Assembly: GCA_021767305.1 (NCBI GenBank)
Contig: JAASTL010000111.1
Coordinates: forward strand, 1 to 5,100
Direction of reading: 5' to 3'
DNA: 5,100 bases
From: Piscirickettsiaceae bacterium
Lineage (GTDB): Bacteria; Pseudomonadota; Gammaproteobacteria; Thiomicrospirales; Thiomicrospiraceae
Shown here piece after piece: positions 1 to 5,100 of this stretch. The position numbers and the translations under genes are program-made. The notes beneath the pieces were generated by a model, which was not told where the DNA came from, searched no databases, and was given only the letters and a program-made list of their open reading frames with translations. The first letter of the stretch is position 1. Every line of letters begins with the position of its first letter.

Positions 1-31
1 GATGAACTTTTCCCACGTAGTTAAAGCTGTT

Positions 32-1195
32 ATGTCCGAAGCGATAGCATCTCCCCAACCCGCTGAATTAAATGTGGCTGACAGCAGCCAGAATAAAGCG
101 GTTGATGGCGACCAGAAAGTAGATTTGCTAGGTATGGATAGGCAAGCTATGGAGGCGTTTTTTGCCTCCATTGGTGAAAAACCTTTCCGTGCCGGCCAAG
201 TTATGAAGTGGATTCATCAATTTGGTGTAAGCGACTTTGAAGAAATGACTAACCTGAGCAAGGCGTTAAGAGAGAAGTTGCTCAAGGTTGCACAGATTCG
301 TACGCCAAAAATTGTGGCTGAACAGATTTCTGAAGATGGCACCATCAAATGGTTGTTAGAGGTTGATAATCACAACTCTGTCGAAACCGTTTTCATTCCA
401 GAAAAAAATCGCGGTACTTTGTGTATCTCTTCCCAAGTAGGCTGTGCTTTAGAATGCAGTTTTTGTTCAACAGGACAGCAAGGCTTTAACCGTAACCTTG
501 AGAACTGGGAAATTGTGGCGCAAATGTGGGTTGCCAATAAGGCGTTAGGTTGCAAACCAAAAGAAGAGCGCCGCATTAGTAATATCGTCTTTATGGGAAT
601 GGGTGAACCCTTATTGAATGTCACGCATACTTTTCCGGTTGCACGTATTCTAATGGATGACTTTGCTTATGGTTTGTCTAAGCGTCGAGTTACCATCAGT
701 ACCGCCGGAGTGGTGCCTGCTATCGACAAAATCAAAGAAGAAGTAGATGTAAGTCTAGCCATCTCTTTGCATGCGCCTAATAATGAGTTGCGTGATATTT
801 TGGTGCCAATCAATCAAAAATATCCGTTAGAGGTGCTCATGCCAAGTCTGCATCGTTTTGTTGAAGGCGGCCATAGTAAAAAGCATGTGACCGTTGAATA
901 TGTGATGATTGATAAAATCAATGATCGTCCAGAGCATGCCGAACAGTTGGTGAAGTTAATTGGTGATCTGCCTTCTAAAATCAACCTGATTCCATTTAAT
1001 CCTTTCCCTAACACGGATTACAAGCGCTCCTCCAATAATGCGATTCATCGCTTTAGAGCGATTTTGGAAGAGGGTGGCTTGAACGTCACGGTGCGTAAAA
1101 CGCGCGGTGATGATATTGATGCCGCTTGTGGTCAGTTAGCAGGTAAGGTAACCGATAGAACAAAGCGAACCCTACACCGTGTAGAGTTTAAATGA
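32..1195 (+). CDS. rlmN: Dual-specificity rRNA/tRNA adenine-C2 methyltransferase RlmN (radical SAM)
   Basis: RlmN is a cytoplasmic [4Fe-4S] radical-SAM enzyme that methylates C2 of A2503 in 23S rRNA and of A37 in some tRNAs, which supports translational accuracy. Numbered from the start chosen here, the protein has 387 residues (E. coli RlmN 384). The cluster cysteines of the CxxxCxxC motif are C138, C142 and C145. The two cysteines of the methyl-transfer mechanism are C131 (in [10 protein letters not shown]) and C366 (in ACGQLAG). Other family blocks are [13 protein letters not shown] near the N-terminus, MGMGEPLLN, and [11 protein letters not shown] at 32 is preferred because it begins MSEA, which lines up with the MSEQ start of E. 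coli RlmN. An in-frame ATG at 2 would add ten residues, and the reading frame is open to the window edge, so the start is not certain. Neither candidate has a clear visible ribosome binding site. The usual next gene, pilF, is absent; the rodZ-like gene begins 36 bases downstream. Confidence 0.96.
   Translation: MSEAIASPQPAELNVADSSQNKAVDGDQKVDLLGMDRQAMEAFFASIGEKPFRAGQVMKWIHQFGVSDFEEMTNLSKALREKLLKVAQIRTPKIVAEQISEDGTIKWLLEVDNHNSVETVFIPEKNRGTLCISSQVGCALECSFCSTGQQGFNRNLENWEIVAQMWVANKALGCKPKEERRISNIVFMGMGEPLLNVTHTFPVARILMDDFAYGLSKRRVTISTAGVVPAIDKIKEEVDVSLAISLHAPNNELRDILVPINQKYPLEVLMPSLHRFVEGGHSKKHVTVEYVMIDKINDRPEHAEQLVKLIGDLPSKINLIPFNPFPNTDYKRSSNNAIHRFRAILEEGGLNVTVRKTRGDDIDAACGQLAGKVTDRTKRTLHRVEFK
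1172..1184. repeat. Short inverted repeat in the last codons of rlmN
   Basis: CTACAC and GTGTAG are perfect inverted copies around one central base. As RNA this could form a five-base-pair stem with a CCG loop, nine bases before the rlmN stop codon. It is not followed by a T-run, so it does not look like an intrinsic terminator. It may be chance within coding sequence. Confidence 0.3.
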
Positions 1196-1201
1196 TATAA
1201 G
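1193..1201 (+). promoter_or_regulatory. Candidate extended -10 promoter element ahead of the rodZ-like gene
   Basis: TGATATAAG overlaps the rlmN stop codon and matches the extended -10 pattern TGnTATAAT in all but the last base. No good -35 hexamer lies 16-18 bases upstream. A start near 1208 would leave a leader of about 24 bases before the rodZ-like ATG. This would give rodZ and the genes after it a start site separate from rlmN. It is a motif match only, in AT-rich DNA where such matches occur by chance. Confidence 0.28.
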
Positions 1202-1231
1202 CAGCCATCAGCATAGATATAAAGGCAAACC

Positions 1232-1774
1232 ATGGCCGAAGATAATACGACAGAGTTCACACCAGAAACCCCAACCATTTCCGCAAAACTCAAACAAATG
1301 CGTGAAGAGCAAGGTTTGAGCGTGGAGGCGGTTGCAGAAAAACTCAATCTTTCCGCTGAACAGATTTATAACTTAGAAGGTTTGAGTCAAAGCTTATCGG
1401 AAATGAGCCCTTTTGAACGTGGTTATGTTCGTAACTATGCGGCTTTATTAGAGTTAAGTTTGGATGAGTTTGAATCCGAGTTCCCAGAAGGGGTGAAAGT
1501 GGGCTCCGAACTACATTCAGTGCAGCGTTATAGCTATCGATTGTCGAAGCCAATCATGGCACGCGGCTGGGTAAAAGGGTTGGTTTATATTGTGATATTT
1601 ATTGCAATTATTGTTGCTCTGTCCATGCTGAATATTAATTTTGATGATTTCAAAATTGACGAAGCAACTATGACTTCGCAAGAGACCAGCATTAGTTTGC
1701 CAGATATTCCTGCAGCTGACGGACCTCAGGATACAATGCCGCAACAGCCAGTAGGCATAGAACAGAATCAATAG
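1232..1774 (+). CDS. rodZ: Short RodZ-like helix-turn-helix membrane protein (no periplasmic DUF4115 domain)
   Basis: This is a 180-residue bitopic inner-membrane protein. RodZ links the MreB cytoskeleton to the cell-wall elongation machinery and so helps set rod shape. Residues 16-84 match the RodZ cytoplasmic HTH_25 domain, with blocks LKQMREEQGLS, VAEKLNL and FERGYVRNYA. F61 and Y65 occupy the positions of E. coli F60 and Y64, which contact MreB. A basic stretch (about 99-115) precedes one membrane helix at about 113-134, fitting a cytoplasmic N-terminus. Only some 46 residues follow, acidic and rich in Pro and Gln. E. coli RodZ has 337 residues and a folded C-terminal periplasmic domain that is missing here. 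The stop is clean and only 72 bases remain before hisS, so this is not a recent frameshift. The start is supported by AAAGG at 1221-1225, six bases before ATG. Position next to rlmN and hisS fits rodZ, though pilF and ispG, its usual flanks, are absent. An alternative reading is a RodZ-family protein with a different partner. Confidence 0.82.
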   Translation: MAEDNTTEFTPETPTISAKLKQMREEQGLSVEAVAEKLNLSAEQIYNLEGLSQSLSEMSPFERGYVRNYAALLELSLDEFESEFPEGVKVGSELHSVQRYSYRLSKPIMARGWVKGLVYIVIFIAIIVALSMLNINFDDFKIDEATMTSQETSISLPDIPAADGPQDTMPQQPVGIEQNQ

Positions 1775-1846
1775 AGCTCGTAAAAGTATATGGCCGACTC
1801 AATTTTTGGCTAAGTTGAACTAAATTTAAAGAGAGTAAGAAACAGA

Positions 1847-3115
1847 ATGGCAAATCAAATTTCAGCAATCAGAGGCATGAATGATATTTATGGCGATAGC
1901 GCCCATGCTTTTGATTTTTTAATTTCTACTGCTGAAAAAACTTTAAAGCAATATGGCTACGAGTCTGTGAGACTGCCGATTGTGGAAAAAACAGAACTTT
2001 TTGCACGCTCCATTGGTGAAGTGACCGACATTGTTGAAAAAGAGATGTACACCTTTGCCGATCGCAATGGCGATAGCTTGACCTTAAGACCAGAGGGTAC
2101 GGCAGGGTGTGTTCGTGCCGTGGTGCAAAATGGTTTGACTCACAACCAAGTTCAAAAGCTCTACTACACTGGCCCAATGTTCCGTTATGAACGTCCGCAA
2201 AAAGGCCGATATCGTCAGTTCCACCAGTTTGGTGTGGAAGTTTTTGGTCTTGCAAATGCCGATATTGATGCTGAATTAATTATTTTAAGTGCTCGTCTTT
2301 GGGAGCAGTTAGGGCTTGAAAACCTTGAACTCCAGATTAACTCTTTAGGCAGCAAAGAAGCCAGAGCCCAATATAGAGACTTATTGGTTGAGTATTTAGT
2401 ACAGCACAAAGATAAGCTGGATGAAGACAGCCTAAGAAGACTGGAATCAAATCCGCTGAGAATTTTGGATAGTAAAAATCCAGAAATGAAAGAAGTGGTG
2501 AATGGTGCACCAAAATTAATTGATCATTTAGATGAAGAATCAGCCCAGCATTTTGCGCAGGTCAAAGCTTACTTAGATGACTTAGGTATTGAGTATGTAG
2601 TGAATCCAAACCTGGTTCGTGGTTTGGATTATTACAACCGTACGGTGTTTGAGTGGGTAACTACCGAACTAGGTGCGCAAGGTACGGTTTGTGCCGGTGG
2701 ACGTTATGATGGCTTGGTAGAGCAAATCGGTGGAAAGGCAACTCCAGCCGTTGGTTTTGCAATGGGAATTGAACGTTTGGTCGCTCTGCTAATGGATAAT
2801 GAAAAAGTGCCTGAAAATGCCAAGGCGGATATCTACGTGGTTGCAGTAGGTAACGATGTTTCTCGTCCGGCTATGGTGATTGCAGAAATGTTAAGAGATG
2901 GCCTGGAAGGTAAAAACGTGCAACTTAATTTAGGTGGTGGCAGCTTTAAAAGTCAGTTTAAGAAAGCGGATAAGTCAGGTGCTGCTTTTGCCATAGTAAT
3001 GGGCGAACAAGAAATTGCAGATAAACTGGTTGCCGTAAAGCCATTGCGTGATGATAGTGAACAGGTCAACGTAGCTTGGGATGAGCTGGTTAATCATCTA
3101 CAAGCACGCATATAA
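1847..3115 (+). CDS. hisS: Histidyl-tRNA synthetase
   Basis: This cytoplasmic class II aminoacyl-tRNA synthetase, active as a dimer, charges tRNA-His with histidine using ATP. It is 422 residues, against 424 in E. coli, and appears complete. In order it shows the N-terminal RGMNDIYG block (residues 9-16), TLRPEGT (79-85) for histidine binding, and class II motif 2 with R113 in the run [17 protein letters not shown]. The histidine-specific loop LVRGLDYY (256-263) follows, with R258 matching the catalytic arginine R259 of E. coli. Motif 3 is GFAMGIERL (303-311). The anticodon-binding domain fills roughly 328-422, with the [14 protein letters not shown] block. A purine-rich GAGAG at 1831-1835 lies about eleven bases before ATG, a slightly long but usable ribosome-binding spacing. 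ispG, often just upstream, is absent. No T-box, attenuator or terminator is evident in the 72-base leader, so cotranscription with rodZ is likely. Confidence 0.98.
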   Translation: MANQISAIRGMNDIYGDSAHAFDFLISTAEKTLKQYGYESVRLPIVEKTELFARSIGEVTDIVEKEMYTFADRNGDSLTLRPEGTAGCVRAVVQNGLTHNQVQKLYYTGPMFRYERPQKGRYRQFHQFGVEVFGLANADIDAELIILSARLWEQLGLENLELQINSLGSKEARAQYRDLLVEYLVQHKDKLDEDSLRRLESNPLRILDSKNPEMKEVVNGAPKLIDHLDEESAQHFAQVKAYLDDLGIEYVVNPNLVRGLDYYNRTVFEWVTTELGAQGTVCAGGRYDGLVEQIGGKATPAVGFAMGIERLVALLMDNEKVPENAKADIYVVAVGNDVSRPAMVIAEMLRDGLEGKNVQLNLGGGSFKSQFKKADKSGAAFAIVMGEQEIADKLVAVKPLRDDSEQVNVAWDELVNHLQARI

Positions 3116-3125
3116 AATAATTTCG

Positions 3126-3137
3126 AATTTATAAATT
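3126..3137. repeat. AT-only palindrome between hisS and yfgM
   Basis: AATTTATAAATT is a perfect 12-base palindrome in the 45-base gap. It has no GC pairs and would form only a weak structure. It also contains a -10-like TATAAA, but there is no matching -35 hexamer. It may simply reflect AT-rich intergenic composition. Confidence 0.25.
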
Positions 3138-3160
3138 TTGATGGATTAAAGAGAAAAGTC

Positions 3161-3802
3161 ATGAGTCGATACGAAACAGAAGAAGAACAAGTCCAAGCCA
3201 TTAAAGACTGGTGGAATAAAAATGGTACTCAGTTATTGTCACTGATTTTGGTTGTTGTTGTTGCCTTTGCGGGTTGGCGTTATTGGACTAACAGTCAGTA
3301 TGTGGCTTCAGCGAATGCATCATCAATGTTTGAATTGTTGCAAGCTCAGTATCAAAACGATAAGTTTGGTGAAGTGTCACGTGAAGCCTTGAAATTGATG
3401 CAAGAGCAACCAGAAAGCCCTTATGCAAGTGGTGCAGCGCTACTGCACGCAACCTTTAGCTATAAAAAAGGTGAAACCGATACTGCGATTGAAAACTTAC
3501 AGTGGGTTATGGATAACAGTACTGATCAGGCTATGAAAGTAACCGCAAAAATGCGTTTGCTGCGTATCTATATTGATCAGCAAAGCATTGATAAAGCACA
3601 GGCGGCTATTGGTGAAGCAGAAAAAATGCAATTAAATGGTGCTCAGCAGGCTAACCTAGATTATTTGAAAGGAATGCTTGCTTTGCAACAAGGTCAAAAT
3701 GATGCGGCCCAGTCAGCCTTTGCAAAGGTTTTAGATAACCCAGATACAGAGACTAATCTGCTTGGACTAGCCAAGATCCAAGTGGATGACTTAGCTAAGT
3801 AA
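3161..3802 (+). CDS. yfgM: YfgM family SecYEG-associated periplasmic chaperone-like protein (TPR-like)
   Basis: YfgM is an inner-membrane protein with a short cytoplasmic N-terminus and a large TPR-like periplasmic domain. In E. coli it associates with the SecYEG translocon and PpiD and helps pass secreted proteins to periplasmic chaperones. This copy has 213 residues against 206 in E. coli. The cytoplasmic start (about 1-22, acidic, with EEEQVQAIKDWW) corresponds to the family pattern ending in ENG. One membrane helix spans about 23-42 and ends in GWRYW, which is conserved with E. coli YfgM. The rest (about 50-213) is helical and TPR-like, with Ala- and Gln-rich repeats such as YLKGMLALQQGQNDAAQSAF. 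AAAGAGA at 3148-3154 sits six bases before ATG and supports the start. It lies between hisS and bamB, as in other gammaproteobacteria. Four consecutive GTT codons encode V31-V34 in the membrane helix. The stop codon lies inside a tandem 10-bp repeat. Confidence 0.93.
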   Translation: MSRYETEEEQVQAIKDWWNKNGTQLLSLILVVVVAFAGWRYWTNSQYVASANASSMFELLQAQYQNDKFGEVSREALKLMQEQPESPYASGAALLHATFSYKKGETDTAIENLQWVMDNSTDQAMKVTAKMRLLRIYIDQQSIDKAQAAIGEAEKMQLNGAQQANLDYLKGMLALQQGQNDAAQSAFAKVLDNPDTETNLLGLAKIQVDDLAK

Positions 3803-3823
3803 TGCTAAGTAATACTAGGTTAT
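3794..3823 (+). repeat. Tandem decamer repeat spanning the yfgM stop codon
   Basis: GCTAAGTAAT occurs twice in a row (3794-3803 and 3804-3813). A third, diverged unit at 3814-3823 (ACTAGGTTAT) shares seven of ten bases. The first copy supplies the last two yfgM codons (Ala-Lys) and the TAA stop; the second lies just outside the gene. Because ten is not a multiple of three, extra copies after the stop would not change the protein. The likeliest origin is replication slippage. Confidence 0.7.
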
Positions 3824-3853
3824 GGCTAGCGTTATCTACCTTAGAAAATTTGA

Positions 3854-3882
3854 TTCACTCATGCAAAGCTCTCAGTTATATA
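3854..3882 (+). promoter_or_regulatory. Candidate weak sigma-70 promoter upstream of bamB
   Basis: TTCACT (3854-3859) and TATATA (3877-3882) are 17 bases apart, each matching four of six consensus bases. A better -10 match, TATAAG at 3879-3884, would need a 19-base spacer. The 118-base gap is the longest in the window and separates bamB from the upstream genes, which makes an extra promoter reasonable. The match itself is weak. Confidence 0.25.
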
Positions 3883-3903
3883 AGTTGCATCGTTGCTGCA
3901 AAG
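3861..3903. repeat. Overlapping short inverted and direct repeats in the yfgM-bamB gap
   Basis: ATGCAA (3861-3866) is the perfect inverse of TTGCAT (3885-3890), with 18 bases between. TTGCA (3885-3889) is also the inverse of TGCAA (3897-3901), with a seven-base loop. TGCAAAG occurs directly repeated at 3862-3868 and 3897-3903. The central TTGCA could therefore pair with either flank but not both. No T-run follows, so it is not an intrinsic terminator. The arms are short, and chance is a fair explanation. Confidence 0.4.
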
Positions 3904-3920
3904 ACATTGGTAAATAAATA

Positions 3921-5100
3921 ATGAAAACAAAGATTGTACTCGCATTGGTATTGACCACTTCTATCGGTTTTATGGCAGGATGTTCCAGCACACAGCCATT
4001 GGTAGAACCCTATATGGAGCCAATGGAATCTGACTATCAGATAGACCGAGTTTGGCAAGTTAAGTTAGACGCTTTGCCAAACCGTGATACAGAAGGTTTG
4101 TTTTTTGCCGAGGATGACAAGCATGTTTACATAGCAACCGAAACGGGTCATGTCAGTGCTTTAATAAAAGGTGATCAAAGTCGCTGGGCAGATCAGACTT
4201 TGTGGCAGATAAAGTTTGATTCTCCAGTCATTGCCGGGCCAACTTTATATAAAAATAAGCTGTTTTTTGGAACCTCAAAAGGTCAGCTGGTAGCCATTGC
4301 CGCCGATACAGGCGCTTATTTATGGCAAAGTCAGCTTTCTAGTGAAGTTATCAGTAAGCCGATTATCGCGGACAATAAAGTTTTCACACGTACCGTTGAT
4401 GGCAAAGTTTATGGTGTTGATGTTGAAAACGGTAAACAGGTTTGGGTAGCGGAAAACCAAGTGCCAAGTTTGTCTTTGCGTGGTTCACCAGAAACGGTTT
4501 ATAACAACGGTGTGCTCTATGTTGGTTGGGAAAGCGGGACTGTTCAAGCCTTATCGGCCAAATCTGGTTCACTGCTTTGGGAAACCCGAATTGCGGTGCC
4601 AACCGGGCGAACAGATTTAGAACGTATTGTCGACGTGCAATCCAAACTGGTTTATTTTGATAACCGTCTGTTTGCCATGGGTTACAACGGTAAATTGGTT
4701 TCCATTAACCCGCGAAGTGGTGAGTTTTACTTTGTAAAAGATATTTCAGGTTATCGCGATTTTGTCGTTGATGGTAAGAAAATCTATATCGTTGATGATA
4801 CTGACACTCTATATGCGTTTGATATCAACAACGGTGTGCAAATTTGGAAACAAATGAGCATGAAAGATCGCCTTGTGGGTGATTTGGCCGAGTCCAAAGA
4901 TCATTTGTTAGTCGTTGATGCTTGGGGTTATTTACATTGGTTTGATAAGTTGCAAGGCATTGAGGTTGCACGAGCCAAGCATAGTAATGACTACGGTGAT
5001 GGTAATCAAATTCAACGCGTTATGACCGAAGCGAATGCCGTTTATCTATTGGATGAGCAAGGCGTTATCACACGTTACAATGTGGGCTTATCTGACCTCA
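3921..5100 (+). CDS. bamB: Outer membrane assembly lipoprotein BamB (3' end beyond window)
   Basis: BamB is a periplasm-facing lipoprotein of the BAM complex; it binds BamA and aids insertion of beta-barrel outer-membrane proteins. A signal peptide (residues 1-20) ends in lipobox MAGC with acylated C21; Ser at the next position fits outer-membrane sorting. The mature part shows PQQ-type beta-propeller repeats of the form GxxxAxxxxTGxxxW, for example GQLVAIAADTGAYLW, GKVYGVDVENGKQVW, GTVQALSAKSGSLLW and DTLYAFDINNGVQIW. This fits the eight-bladed BamB fold. The BamA-contact motif LSLRG is present at 184-188, matching E. coli L192, L194 and R195. D238 matches E. coli D227, but the position of D229 is Gln240. 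Residues 1-393 are visible, already near the family length (E. coli 392), and the final blade GVITRYNV is present, so only a short tail is missing. An in-frame TAA at 3915 makes ATG 3921 the first possible ATG. No clear Shine-Dalgarno sequence precedes it. der, the usual next gene, would lie outside the window. Confidence 0.95.
   Translation, partial: MKTKIVLALVLTTSIGFMAGCSSTQPLVEPYMEPMESDYQIDRVWQVKLDALPNRDTEGLFFAEDDKHVYIATETGHVSALIKGDQSRWADQTLWQIKFDSPVIAGPTLYKNKLFFGTSKGQLVAIAADTGAYLWQSQLSSEVISKPIIADNKVFTRTVDGKVYGVDVENGKQVWVAENQVPSLSLRGSPETVYNNGVLYVGWESGTVQALSAKSGSLLWETRIAVPTGRTDLERIVDVQSKLVYFDNRLFAMGYNGKLVSINPRSGEFYFVKDISGYRDFVVDGKKIYIVDDTDTLYAFDINNGVQIWKQMSMKDRLVGDLAESKDHLLVVDAWGYLHWFDKLQGIEVARAKHSNDYGDGNQIQRVMTEANAVYLLDEQGVITRYNVGLSDL

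Noticed and set aside
1775..1846. Promoter or attenuator for hisS in the 72-base gap
   Set aside because: TATATG and TAAATT resemble -10 boxes but have no -35 hexamer at suitable spacing. GCC/GGC arms are only three bases, and there is no leader peptide with repeated His codons.
1926..2255. 109-codon open frame on the minus strand inside hisS
   Set aside because: It lies wholly antisense to a strongly conserved gene, has no recognisable protein features and no independent ribosome binding site. The other minus-strand open frames (370-624, 814-1014, 1132-1347, 1344-1553, 1517-1771, 2215-2409, 3876-4058, 4384-4602) were rejected for the same reason.
3111..3135. Promoter for yfgM from TATAAA motifs at 3111-3116 and 3130-3135
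   Set aside because: No acceptable -35 element lies 16-18 bases upstream of either. AT-rich gaps produce such hexamers by chance.
3814..3850. Possible intrinsic terminator after yfgM (CTAGGT pairing with ACCTTAG)
   Set aside because: The stem is about six pairs with a bulged T and a large loop, and is followed by AAAATTTG and not by a T-run.
1..5100. Mobile element, CRISPR array, tRNA/rRNA gene, or novel defence or biosynthetic system
   Set aside because: All long open frames are accounted for by conserved housekeeping families, gaps are at most 118 bases, and no terminal inverted repeats, spaced direct repeats or cloverleaf sequence were seen.

Overview
The window is a compact block of five co-directional (+ strand) housekeeping genes in the order rlmN, rodZ-like, hisS, yfgM and bamB, the last cut off by the window end. 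The genes, their order and their moderately AT-rich composition point to a gammaproteobacterium. The BamB lipoprotein, the YfgM family and the RlmN-to-BamB synteny are typical of that class. A Thiotrichales-type sulfur oxidiser (Thiomicrospira/Hydrogenovibrio relatives) is a guess from general character only; nothing in the sequence fixes the genus.

Layout: positions 32-1195 encode the radical-SAM methyltransferase RlmN, which methylates 23S rRNA and certain tRNAs. After 36 bases comes 1232-1774, a short RodZ-like protein with a cytoplasmic helix-turn-helix domain, one membrane helix and a small tail. After 72 bases comes hisS (1847-3115), histidyl-tRNA synthetase. After 45 bases comes yfgM (3161-3802), a membrane-anchored TPR-like protein that partners the SecYEG translocon. 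A 118-base gap then carries a tandem 10-bp repeat, competing short inverted repeats and a possible weak promoter. It is followed by bamB (3921 onward), the outer-membrane assembly lipoprotein, of which 393 codons are visible.

In many gammaproteobacteria the same neighbourhood reads rlmN-pilF-rodZ-ispG-hisS-yfgM-bamB-der. Here pilF and ispG are absent from their usual slots and RodZ lacks its periplasmic domain, so the locus is a streamlined version of a well-known cluster. The genes link translation (RlmN, HisS) with envelope building: cell shape (RodZ), secretion chaperoning (YfgM) and outer-membrane protein folding (BamB). I see no mobile element, CRISPR array, RNA gene, toxin-antitoxin or defence system, and no sign of an undescribed system. 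The points worth a second look are the two missing genes, the truncated RodZ, a substituted BamA-contact residue in BamB, and the repeats around the yfgM-bamB junction.
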